This document shows positions 14,085 through 24,119 of a stretch of DNA of 64,000 nucleotides, one piece after another. The stretch comes from Lycium barbarum. Its lineage: Eukaryota > Streptophyta > Magnoliopsida > Solanales > Solanaceae. The notes under the pieces are model-generated. The model was not told the DNA's origin. It searched no databases and saw only the letters and a program-made list of their open reading frames with translations. Positions within the stretch are counted from its first letter, which is position 1, and each line of letters begins with the position of its first letter. Both the position numbers and the translations under genes were made by a program. The stretch spans positions 60,421,800 to 60,485,799 of the forward strand of contig NC_083341.1 in assembly GCF_019175385.1 (NCBI RefSeq), given 5' to 3'.

Positions 14085-16860
14085 TGTTGACACCTAATTT
14101 TTGACCTCCCATAAATTATTTAATTGCTTTAAGTGCCTGAATACTAAATGGGGTGATAACTATTTTTTTTTTAAGTAAAAATCAAGATGATTTTATAGAC
14201 TATGCATATAATGTTTTACCTTTAAAGTTTGGTAAAATAATTTCTATAATAAATATCTTGGAAATTATTTCACAATAACTAATAAAGCATTTTACTAAAA
14301 ATTGTGTGGAGTAGCTATTTATATGCAAATATCAGAACTTTAATTAGCAAATATTTACCCTCTATTTTAATTCAAGGAAATTGAGTAATTTAAATAAAAT
14401 AATCCTTTTACCCCAAAATTTTAATTCTCTGCATAATCAATTTATGTGGACAATTCTCAAATTAATTATAATTGATTTAGATAAATTAATTATGATTATA
14501 GTTGTAAATTGCCTATTATGTGTTTAATTACGGCTATAATTGAAATAATCAATTAGATTAGCCAAATGGGGCCACAATTGAAAATAGCAAATTCATGCTT
14601 TAATTCAATTAAGACCATCCCTGTAAATTTAATATTTTTATGAAAATCAGTCATGTTTTTAAATTAATTATTTTTTTAGTTTCAATTTAATAGCAATATA
14701 ATCTCTTAAATTGTCTTATTTATTTATTTATTTATTTATTTATTATTTATTATTTTTGTGTACCCATTAATTCTTCCCTTTTGTTCCGTTAGTAGATGTA
14801 TATGTAATGCATCTATATATATACATATATATAGGATATATACATATGATATTAACATATATACATATAGTATATATGTGTAATACAACTATACATATGA
14901 TATATACAATATATATAGAGGATATACACGTACGGTATATGTATACACACACATATATATACATATATGTAATGGATCTGGGCTGCCCATTTTAAAAGGA
15001 TCGAGTCCAGCCCAACAAGGGCCAAACCCGGCCCAAGTCATGATTTAGGAGAAGGGGCCAAAGCCCCTTTATCCTTTTTTCTCTGTCCAAACAAGCCCCA
15101 TCTCTTCTTTCCCTCTCCCTTTAAACCTAGCGCCGCTGAGAGAGATTCTGTCTCCCTTACATCACGCTCCTTATTTTAGCAAGTTTACAGAGTGGTTTTG
15201 TGATTTCTTCAGGTCTGTGTGACCATTTGAAGTAAGCTAATTAATACTCTTTACCATTTTCGTTTTAAATCGTCCAAACAAGGTATTATTTTGCTTTTGT
15301 TCTACTTTTTGTATCTTCAACGTTCAAAAATCTAAAAAGCCTTAATGAGTTTTGTTGGCATATGTTTGAAATGTCGAGTTTTGATTGGTTCTTGGTAAAA
15401 CCTCTGGATCGATCTGTTGTTGACTTAAACTGGACCGTTGATGTTTTTTTTTTATGAAATCTCAACCTACAATATGGAATTGTGAGGAGGGAACCTCAAA
15501 TTTGAGGTTCATCCCACATCGAAACTCTAGGGTTTGGGAAACTTGGGGTGATTCTATAAATAGGGTCTCTATTTTCATTTGTTAGGCACTGAAGAACAGA
15601 ATCTCACTTGCAAAAAAAAAAAAAATGAATACCTAGGGTTTCTAAGTGTTTTACACTAGAGACCTTTAATTTTCGGTTTAGTTTAAAAAAATTAAGTGTT
15701 TGGTTTTCTTTTTGTGTTGGCTGAGTTGAGAAATTGAGGAAGAAAAGGTTCTTCGAGTTCAAATATCGACTAAGGGCTTCACTCAAAAGAGGTAATCCCC
15801 TATTCTTTATTATTATTTTTTATGTATTTTATAGCCTCTTTGTTTTCATATTGTTTAGCTCTCTTCTTTTCTTTATGGTGTTGATTTTTGTTTAGTTAGT
15901 TATAGCTTAGTTAGTCATAGTACCCAAATTTCTGTTCATTATTAATGTTTGATTTTCCCTCTTGCTTGTTTATCTAGTCTTACCCTTGTTGGTCGTGGTC
16001 TGTTAAGTTTAGTGTCACCCTATTAATTATAGGCCTAAAATTTTTGTTTCCTGTCTAGCTGATACTATGATCAGCATTGTTGTTTGATTTCCTTTTCTTG
16101 TTTAATTGATCCTACCTTGTTGGTTGTGGCACTTGGATGTTTGCGTAGCTTAGTGCCATCTTGTTAGTGACAGTACTCAAATTCCTATTTTAGTTAACAT
16201 TATGTCCAACATTGGTGTTTGATTGCCCTTTCTCGTTTAGCCAGTTTTACCCTTCTGATTGTGGTATTTGATGTTGTATGTAGTTAATGTCATCATGTTA
16301 GTTATGATCTTCAAGTGCTTATTCCCTGCTTAGGCTCGGCTGCTATCATGTTTTGTTTCCCTTTTTGGTTTAATTTGAGTTTGTCCTGTTATTCATTATA
16401 CTTGATCTCTGGTTCCTTGTTCGATTAGTTTGTCTTGCCTAGTGAAAGGGGTTTGATGTACTATCTCTATTCAACAGGCCTGTTGAGTTCTGAGCTCCTT
16501 TGTCCTGTGAAAGATAAATCCTATCATGTTTAGTCTATGGTGGTTTAGAGTCTTATTTCTGGGTTTAGTATTGGATCATCTTGTTTGATTACAGTGTTAA
16601 ATGGCTCAATTTAAGTTCGTCACCCTAATTAGAAATGTTAGCTGGTCCTATTTGTTTGTTTAGATCACCATGTTTAGTTATGATGTTTGGCTTCTTTTCT
16701 TGTTTGGTTGGGTTGCGAGCATATTGTGTCTTGATTATGTATACGTGTGTATATCTAGAGTATGATTTGGTTCGTACACTTGTGGAGAGGTTAGTTGGGT
16801 TATTGTGGATCAAGCTTGAACCCTTCTCGATGTTAGCCATGCCTGGGATTCTTGGAAATT
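14085..16860 (+). mobile_element. Long-LTR retrotransposon, copy C, starting at an LTR terminus
   Basis: Starts exactly with TGTTGACACCTAATTTTTGACC. It includes a (TTTA)n tract (14715-14757), a TA/CA microsatellite (14800-14975), GATCGAGTCCAGCCCAACAAGG (about 15000), CATCCCACATCGAAAC (about 15510), a TATA-like TCTATAAATAGGG (about 15553), AATACCTAGGGTTTCTA (about 15628), and an A/G-rich end before GGTAA at 15790. CCCACATCGAAA followed by TATAAATA and a transcript-start-like region suggests this segment is the LTR promoter side. The 3' portion is replaced by a MULE fragment at about 16868. Confidence 0.5.
15945..16470 (+). repeat. Degenerate ~130-bp tandem repeat in the copy C leader
   Basis: GTTTGATTNCCCTTTCTTG-like starts recur near 15949, 16084, 16223 and 16350. 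Each is followed by a TAGTTTTACCCTTNTTGGTTGTGG-like part and by TTAGTGCCATCNTGTTAGT. Spacing is about 127-139 bp and the copies are diverged. No protein is encoded. Similar T-rich text occurs in the leader of copy B but without clear periodicity. Confidence 0.55.
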
Positions 16861-16867
16861 CCTTGGA

Positions 16868-18028
16868 CATCAAGCTCCTAATTGCAATAGGAATGGATGC
16901 AAATGGGTCAATATTTCCTCTTGCTTTCGCAATTGCCGCTAATGAGAGCAACGACACATGGGGGGGGGGGGGGGGGGGGGGGGGGTCTTTTTGACCCATT
17001 TGAAAACTCATGTTATTAAGGATCGTACCGGCATATGCGTGCTATCTGATCGTCATAAAGGCATATTGCACAATATGGATAATTTACTGGGGTGGCAGCC
17101 TCCCTTTGTTTACCATCGCTATTGTTTAAGGCACTTGAAGGCAAATTTGCAATCAAAGTTTCACAATGGCACTCTAAACAAATTGATGTGGGGGGCTGCG
17201 ATGCAGCATCAACAACGAAAATAGGCTGCAAAAATGGATCTGATCAGGGCAGTGAGTGAACCCGCATACGTTTGGTTGATGAAGCTCGAAGTGGAAAAAT
17301 GGATGTTTCATGCTGATGGAGGCAAAAGATGGGGCATGCTCACAACAAATAGCTCAGAGTCTTTCAATGGCTTGCTGAAATCTGCTCGAGGACTACCTGT
17401 CACCGCAATGGTGAGAATGACTTTCAAGCAGGTTGTGGAGCGATTTGTTGTTAGGACAAGGCAGGCCAGAGCGATATTAGCCGACGGCGGGACATGGTTG
17501 CCAAAGCCCTTCAAAAATATGGAGCATTATAGAAAAAAAAGTGAGCATTACCAAATGACCGAGTATGACTCAATTCAACATGTGTATGAAGTTAGGACGG
17601 GTTATTAGAACGGTAAGGGTGGAAACGTGCATACCGTTTATGAGGCAACAAGAACATGCACTTGTGGTCAGTGGAAAACGTACCACATGTCGTGTTCTCA
17701 TGTTGTCAAGTGCTTCGAGAGAATGAGAAAAACGGTAACAAGTTATGTGGCGGGGGAATACAAGGTCCACAGTTACCTTAGAGCATATTCCGGCCAATTT
17801 CACCCACTTAGTAATGAAGCTTATTGGCCAAACGAGCCGTTTTCGATGGTTGCTAACAAGGATTACATCAGGAAATTGGGCATTAACTCACGGAGTCGTA
17901 GACCCAATCAAATGGATGTTAGTGAAAGAACTTACTCTCGCAAGTGCTCTACATGTAAGCAATATGGCCATGACAAGCGTTCGTGTGGGCAACAAGGCCG
18001 TGGTAGTACAAGCACGTCTAGAACTTGA
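16868..18028 (+). pseudogene. Mutator-like (MULE) transposase, 5'-truncated pseudogene
   Basis: The C-terminal half of a plant MULE transposase. The reading begins abruptly at DIKLLIAIGMDANGSIFPLAF (about 16868), typical of the MULE catalytic domain just after the first catalytic Asp, so the zinc-finger N-terminus and the DGT-type Asp are missing. The reading shifts from one frame to another across the 26-G run (16960-16985) and continues with LSDRHKGI, which carries the second catalytic Asp, then NSSESFNGLLK. A SWIM-type finger (CTCGQW...MSCSH, about 17650-17705; pattern CxC...CxH) and a CX2CX4HX4C zinc knuckle (CSTCKQYGHDKRSC, about 17947) follow. Two in-frame stops (17222-17224 TAG; 17606-17608 TAG) lie in the same frame. 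No terminal inverted repeats were found. It is inserted in, or joined to, copy C of the LTR family. Confidence 0.88.
16960..16985 (+). repeat. Run of 26 G inside the MULE pseudogene
   Basis: The run follows codons for NDTW and precedes codons for LTHLKTH. In the family only a few codons normally lie at this point, and TGG (Trp) codons are usual there. The run changes the reading frame. It equals in length the C run at 3242-3267. Confidence 0.95.
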
Positions 18029-19361
18029 AGATTGTATTTTTATTGTAATTTATTATTGTATTGCTTTGAATTAGTATTGTAATTAAATGGAATGAATTAT
18101 TTTTTAATTAGTATAAACTTCTCGTATTGGATGAATTATTATTAAATAAAATATTTATATTTGTACATTCAAATATAATAAAACACTTAAATCAAAATCC
18201 TATAAATATGACAAGTTTCAAAACTTACTTCAGGGCACTTTAGAACCTCTAAAACGACGATCCAAACGTTCAGGTGGACTTGATGTAATGAGCCGACATT
18301 ATTGTATGCAAAAAAAGATATTAAGTTTTATATAAAATATTGATATTTTGGGGTTTTGAATCATGACTAATCTTTGCCCAAAGTATGGAAAAAAACGTGA
18401 TTTGAAAGGTAACACCAAAAAAAAAAAAAAAAAACGGAAGAGCTCTTTCACGCACTAAATTAGTGCGTGAAAGGCTCAAGTTACATTTGTGCAGTTTGGT
18501 CCTTTTAGGCACTAATTTAGTGCGTGAAACCTAGTAATGTATTTTTTTTTTTTGCGCTAGTTTGGTTCAACTTTTTTGTTTTTGTGCTACAAAAGTCGCG
18601 GACTCGATTTTTTGATGCCATACAACTAAAACAACATTTATTAACCAAATGTTTTTGGATTATCGGAACGCTTTTGATTATTGAGAAGTGATTGTTAGAG
18701 TATTTTGAAAAATAATCAATTATATTATGATTGTTTTTTATTAGCTCTAATAATTTATTTTTAATGTAATGTCTAGTGAGAAAAAGAGGGTCATATTCAT
18801 TGACTAGTGGACTTGCTTATCAGGTAGAGATTGAGTGCTCAGCAAATTAAATACAATCCCGTCAACCATCAATCTCAAGCAATATAAGTTGATTAAAGTA
18901 TCAAATGTGGAGCAATTTATGCAACTGCCGATTTATTGCAAGAGCACATGATATTAAGCACTATGAAATGCATCTGAAGACGTGGAGATTGGTTATTCTT
19001 TATTTTATCAATAGTTAAGGAATCATCAAAATAAAAGAAAAAGTTTCCTCCTAAGAAGTTGTATTCCGAAATTTGAAAAATAAGAAAAACTTGTTTTTCA
19101 AATTTTTCACCTTTTTCACAACCAAAACAACTACATTTCAATAAAAAATACAATTTCAAAAACTATGGCCAAACACAACTCCAACTCCAAAATTCCAAAA
19201 AAAAGTGATTTTTTTTATTTCTATGGCCAAACGCCTACTAAGTTATCTGGAAAAGCCTACATTCTTGCATTGGGCTAACATAAGTAACTTGAAGGGAAAA
19301 ATCAACTTAATACTAAATTAGTAATCTAACATAGCATTGAGGAGTAATGAAAGGAATTGTA
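18029..19361. other. AT-rich spacer with hairpin repeats and a probable MITE end
   Basis: No gene seen. It contains poly-A and poly-T tracts (18415-18434, 18543-18553), the CACGCACTAA hairpin block (separate entry) and, at about 19030-19243, text ending TTTCTATGGCCAAACGCCTACTAAG. That text and an internal second copy of CTATGGCCAAAC look like the end of a hAT-type MITE common in nightshades. Its other end was not found. Confidence 0.5.
18446..18529. repeat. 27-bp near-perfect palindrome plus a second half-copy
   Basis: 18446-18472 is a 13+1+13 palindrome (half-site TTTCACGCACTAA). A second copy at 18510-18529 holds CACTAATTTAGTGCGTGAAA, itself containing the inner palindrome CACTAA-T-TTAGTG. 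The two are separated by 37 bp that include TGTGCAGTTTGGTCCTTTTAG. A GTGCTACAAAAG-type tail follows. It could be the end of a DNA transposon or part of a tandem repeat. Confidence 0.8.
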
Positions 19362-19623
19362 CTCCCTCTGTCCTAATTTATGTGATACTTTTCGCTTTCC
19401 GATATTCAAACTGCATGAACTTTGATCAACATTTTAAGATGTATGTTTTCACCAAATTGATGTGAAAAAATTTGCAACTTATAATACTTTTCATGTAGTT
19501 TTTAAATATATAAATTTTAATCTTAAATTTTTGAATTAATTATCTAATCCAACTCCAAAGTTTAATCAAATCGACTTTTAAAAAGTGAAAAGTATCACAT
19601 CGCATAAATTGAAAAGGAGGGAG
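19362..19623. mobile_element. Stowaway-type MITE with TA duplication
   Basis: Terminal inverted repeats CTCCCTCTGTCCTAATTTATG and (complement of the right end) CTCCCTCCTTTTCAATTTATG, flanked by TA on both sides (19360-19361 and 19624-19625). It is 262 bp, AT-rich and non-coding. The TA target and CTCCCTC terminus define the Tc1/mariner-related Stowaway group. An internal AAAAGTATCACAT complements the left-end ATGTGATACTTTT, giving a strong hairpin. Confidence 0.9.
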
Positions 19624-19625
19624 TA

Positions 19626-20081
19626 TTAGACACGAGTTTAACCCTTCCTACTATGATCGATTTTAGAATTGAGCCGGATAGTGCTCATATTTTTGAAGCT
19701 GAGTAGCATATTTCATATCTACAATGTATACCTTATATGTATATAGGGTATATATGGTTTTATACCATAGTTTAAGAATATTGCTATAAATAAAAAGGCT
19801 AAAAAAAAAAAGGAGTTTCCTATATTATTGATAACAAAATTAAATATATATTAAAACACATTAATTGCTTTTCTAAAAGTCTCCATCATATACTCAGCAA
19901 ATAGTTTAAATATTGTTTTTATGATATATATTATACTACAATTCTTTGAACAAGTATATATATATTTTACTTATATATTACATATATTTCATTATTATAT
20001 ACTATATATAATATGATTTTTTATGTATATTAACTATTATATACTAAATATAATATTATTTTTATGTATATTACATAAAAG

Positions 20082-20116
<35 letters not shown>

Positions 20117-20730
20117 CACATACATTATTGCATTCATATCTTAGATAAATTGAACAAGCAGAATACAATAATCATATGAATTTACATTGAGTTAATTTTT
20201 TCATAAAAATCAGATAAATTTAAATGTGTATATTTTATATACTATACAGTATATTTTATCAATGTAAATTAACTCATTTATATACTGTATATTATATAAA
20301 ATATACACATTTAAATTTACATTGAGTTAATTTTCCTATTTATGAAGGAGAAAAAAAATTGAAGAATAAATATGTGATCGCAGAAAGGAAGCCATGTTTT
20401 ATGGGATGAGTTGTCAGTTATTAATTGAGATTCCTATTTGTCCTTCAAATGGGCTGGTCTTTAATTTTAGCCTTTAAATGAGTTGGTCTTTAATTTTTAC
20501 CCTTAGAAATAGAACTTATGCCTGGCAGCAGGGTATAAGTTCTTTAAGGGTGAGGGGCATAACTTGTGGGATATTATAATGTGAAAATATAAACGCATGC
20601 CCTGCGAAAAAATTGTTTGCCTTGAGGGGCAAGCATAAGTGACACTGACCTCTCGGTTAGCAATTTTTTATTTTTATTTTTAAATAACAAAAAGTTTCTT
20701 ATAAAATATATACAATTCGGTAAAAACATA
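19626..20730. other. AT-rich intergenic stretch with a TA microsatellite and hairpin
   Basis: No gene recognised. It contains a (TA)n run at about 20085-20114, a long inverted repeat at 20216-20319, and a small duplicated phrase GGTCTTTAATTTTAGCCTTTAAATG at about 20457-20505. Around 20520-20640 the text is GC-richer, with two GAGGGGCA motifs. None of this is coding by eye. Confidence 0.6.
20216..20319. repeat. Long AT-rich hairpin (about 40-bp arms)
   Basis: The left arm, starting AAATTTAAATGTGTATATTTT at about 20217, is complementary to the right arm ending AAAATATACACATTTAAATTT at about 20319; the loop is about 22 bp (TATCAATGTAAATTAACTCA). The motif ATTTACATTGAGTTAATTTT also occurs directly on both sides (about 20180 and 20318) and inverted in the loop. 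The whole is a small foldback structure. Confidence 0.75.
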
Positions 20731-21030
20731 GAACAACAACAACATACTAGTGTAATCCCATAAGTGGGGTCTGAGGAAGGTGGTGTGTATATGCAACCTT
20801 ACCCCTAGCTTGTGAAGATAGAGAGGTTGTTTCCGATAGACCCTCGACTAAAGTAAAACATATCAAAATCTGTAAGAAAATGAAATACATTGGTGAAGAA
20901 GCCATGTATAAAATAATGGACAAAAGAATAGTTGCAACAACAAATAATAAGATAACCAAAGCAAAGGAAACAACGAGTAATAATAAAATCAAAGAATAAG
21001 ACAGCAGGAGAGTTTTAACCAAAAAATAGT
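20731..21030 (-). mobile_element. RTE-type LINE 3' end with TTG tail
   Basis: On the plus strand the sequence begins ACAACAACAACATACTAGTG and continues TGTAATCCCATAAGTGGGGTC, CCTTACCCCTAGCTTGTGAAG and GAGAGGTTGTTTCCGATAGACC. The complement is the well-conserved 3' end found at 63340-63472 in the other orientation, where it follows RTE reverse-transcriptase sequence. No coding part remains here. A/CAA-rich 3'UTR text continues to about 21030. Confidence 0.75.
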
Positions 21031-21728
21031 AGAGAAATGAAACCTTGTAGCAATTTTCAATACCTTATATCAGGGTTTATGATTTTTACATAGCTGTAAT
21101 AGGGTAAAGAAACTAGCTACCTCTAAGTTGCTTCACTAGGTGAAACAGTGAAGGAGAAAAGGGAAATTTACATAATACATTTGGATTATTTTAATGGGAT
21201 CATCTGAGTGATCATATGTTAATCCCTTTATTCACCAGATTATGTAAAAGTAATTTGCTTTTAGTAACAATGAATCAAGCTAACCTACAATGCCACATTT
21301 CCACACTGAGAAGAAAAGGGTACTAACTTCCGTACACACCTGCAACACCACCTTACTTTAATCCTTCTCTACTCACAAGATAACTAGTTTCTTCTTAGTT
21401 TTTATTCATGCATTTATCGTTTTCCATGTTATGCATGTCTGTAATTAGACTACATCTTTTTCTATTCATATTCTCCCAATAAACTTCATCTTTTCTTTTT
21501 TAAACGTATTAGTATGGTTTCTCGTGGCAGAGATCTTCTTTTTAATTAGTTCGAAGTTACTCCAGTGTTCACAGAAAGGTACACACACACTTGTATATTA
21601 AAAGTAGGAATCCCTAATTTAAAAAGTTAAATTATCTAAATACCCTTCTTAATAACCATATTCTATTTTTAAATATATTTAATAATATAATACTAAAAAT
21701 AACCTTTAAATAAAAGGCAAAAAACCGA
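21031..21728. other. Intergenic DNA left of the CACTA element
   Basis: No gene or recognisable repeat boundary. The text is AT-rich with pyrimidine-rich patches (21360-21480). It ends at the CGA target site of the element that starts at 21729. Confidence 0.5.
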
Positions 21729-22286
21729 CACTACAACACAGTGTATCTATAGCTACGAAATTTAAGCTATGAATTTAAAAGGCGTAGCTATTACCTAGCA
21801 ATAGCCATAAAATTTAGAATTCCGTAGCTATCTATAAATTCATAAAATTCGTAGCCACGAAAATCAAATTGGCAAAGCTAATTCCTTATTTTTGTTATAA
21901 TTGCTAACAATCGTGGCAATAACAACCTAAATAGCTACAACTTTATTGCTACAATTAAATTTTGTAGCTGATAATAATAAGTTCTTGCCACGCAATGAAA
22001 ATTACTGTAGCAATAGTAACTTTTTAGCCACAATAAATTATTTGAAACAAAATGTTGTAACTAAAGAAATATTTTTGCTTCAAGTTATAAAAATTTGTGG
22101 CAATATTTAAATAATATAGCCACAAGTTTTTGCTATAACAAAATTCCATAGCTAATAAGTAAATTTTACCACGAGTTGAAACTTACTGTAGCAATAGTAA
22201 CCTTTTAGCTACAATAAATCATTTGAAATAAATTGTTGTAGCTAAATTAATATTTTTGCTTCAAGTTATAAAAAGTTGTGGCAATA

Positions 22287-23114
22287 GTTTTTTTTTTGGT
22301 GAAGATTTTTTTTTATTAATCCTCACGAACCAACAATTACAATGTATCCTTCAATTCAGTCCCTATTTAGAATAAAACTATTCTTAATCGTTTGTTACAC
22401 ATGATAAGGTGAATATTCCGGGACTAAGTTTGGGATTAAAATTTATAGACTTTATAAATTTATCTTACACTGTTAGCCAAACACTGGATAAATTTAATCT
22501 CAAACTTAATATGAATATCCCACCTTATCCCTTATCCCATCGAACTAGAGATTACTTTATCCCACCCTCCAGGTAGAATAAATTAGTCCAAGAATTACAA
22601 TTTTAAGACTATAATCCCAGGATAATTTAGAGGTGTTTGGCTTTTAGTTAATTTTTATAAACTTTTTGGACGTAAAAGTAAATGGTTAAAAATATTTTTT
22701 ATCTTTCTCAAACGACACAAAAAGTAGCTTAAAATAAGAGCCCATTTGGATTGGCTTATAAGTTGCTTATAAGCTGTTTTCAGTTTTTTTTAGTGTTTGA
22801 CTGACCAGCTTAAAGTTATTTTGTGCTTAAAATAAACTCAAAAAATTAATTAGGCCCATTTAACTTAATTTATCTAAAGCACTTAAAACAACTGCATTTT
22901 TTAAGCCCACCCAAACAAGCTCTAAGTCAATCCAAACACCGTCTTCATGTACAAGTGTATTATCCTATCTTAATAGCTCCTCTATCCATTCCTTGTGTTC
23001 CTGCTTTTGTCTTCTACTCAAAAAGTAGTCCTTGCGGTCCCTGCATTCCTGTTGAACTTGAGTCAATAGGATGTGAGGTCTTGGCACTTTAGAGTCCCGT
23101 ATATTTTTTTTTTG
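22287..23114 (-). mobile_element. Retroposed gene 3' end (LINE-type insertion) inside the CACTA
   Basis: The insert interrupts the subterminal phrase TTGTGGCAATAG, which is present at both sides (about 22278-22290 and 23113-23124), as expected for a long target duplication. Read on the minus strand it begins after an A10 tract, encodes DSKVPRPHILLTQVQQECRD and on to EHKEWIEELLR followed by TAG (about 23098 down to 22968), has a 3'UTR-like part, and ends in an A-rich tail (complement of T10 at about 22291-22300). This is the structure of a truncated cDNA copied by LINE machinery. I do not recognise the parent protein. A 185-bp MITE-like piece (22738-22922) sits in the 3'UTR. Confidence 0.55.
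22738..22922. mobile_element. Small hAT-type MITE in the retroposon 3'UTR
   Basis: Begins GAGCCCATTTGGATTGGCTTA and ends CACCCAAACAAGCTC. The complement of the right end (GAGCTTGTTTGGGTGGG) gives a moderate terminal inverted repeat. Internally it contains TTATAAGTTGCTTATAAGC and TTAAGCCCACCCAAAC, a composition typical of short 'TTTGGATTGGCTTATAAG' MITEs. No exact 8-bp duplication was found, so the boundaries are approximate. Confidence 0.55.
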
Positions 23115-23130
23115 TGGCAATAGTTAAAAT

Positions 23131-23871
23131 CATTGTTTTAAAAGGCAGTGTCAGGACTCGCTCCGGGGCTCGTCTCGGGGCAGGACAGTGGCAAAACGCC
23201 CTGGGGCTAACGTGCGGGGCTTAGTTCCTATGAGGCTTACGTTCTAAGCGCCCAACCGTACGCCCTAAACACGCCTAACGCCCAACGCCCAGGGCTCGTC
23301 TAACAGTTCTTACACAAATTATATTTTAAATTCCTTAATTAAAATCATTCACCCTCATAATTATTTAACAAAATAATGATACTTAATAGTTTTTCATCTA
23401 TAAAAATAGAAGATTGGATGTAACTCATATAACAAGTCGTAGTATTGGATATTTACTATTTGAGAACGTCGTGAGGGTGAATATCACTTAATTTAAAAAA
23501 AAAAACACATAGCGGAATTGTACATTTTCACTTGTCATTGGTCATAAGTCCTATGTATCAGAATTATCATATAATTTTATTTTTTGTTCACGAAGAAGTT
23601 ATGTTTTAATTGTAATATTGATAAATTTTATTGATTATTTGCTTATAGGGAGCTAAAATGAATAGTATGATAGTAATAGTGTTTTAAAAAACTGTGTTTT
23701 TTTCCGTGTTTGAAAGTTAAAATGTTAGAATTGTTTTGCATTTCATAATAGCTTTTATTTCATTGTATTGTTTATACTTGTAAAATTATGTTATATATAA
23801 TTACAAGTTATAAGCAGTGTATAATGGATTGCTTTGATCATTTTTTTGTGAGGATCAAGCGCGCGCGCTCA

Positions 23872-23918
<47 letters not shown>

Positions 23919-24111
23919 TATTTATTTACAGTTTTCTTTTATTTTGTTTATGTAATTTTACCTATTTAAAAATATTTATTATAATTATATTATTTTAAAA
24001 AATACTAAAAATTAAATACCCATGGGGCTTACGCCCCGTGCCTCGAGGCTTACGCCTCGTCGAGGCGTATGTAAAACGTCCCGCCTTACGCCCCCGCCTT
24101 TTAAAACATTG
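23131..24111. mobile_element. hAT-type MITE with 8-bp duplication GTTAAAAT
   Basis: The left end CATTGTTTTAAAAGGCAG and the complement of the right end CAATGTTTTAAAAGGCGG form a 16-bp terminal inverted repeat with one mismatch. GTTAAAAT flanks it on both sides (23123-23130 and 24112-24119). Both ends are unusually GC-rich (ACGCCC, AGGCTTACGCC repeats) around an AT-rich core that includes an ATAC/TA microsatellite (23868-23918) and GCGCGCGC. There is no open reading frame of note. It is nested in the subterminal repeat zone of the CACTA element. Confidence 0.9.
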
Positions 24112-24119
24112 GTTAAAAT

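Noticed and set aside
14767..14995. Ile/Tyr-rich frames on both strands
   Set aside because: Product of a TA/CA microsatellite (TATACATATATA), not coding.
16635..16994. 119-codon open frame ending in poly-Gly
   Set aside because: Only its last third is MULE-derived (IAIGMDANGSIFPLAF). The start is LTR-leader DNA and the poly-Gly is the G run, so it is not a gene of its own.
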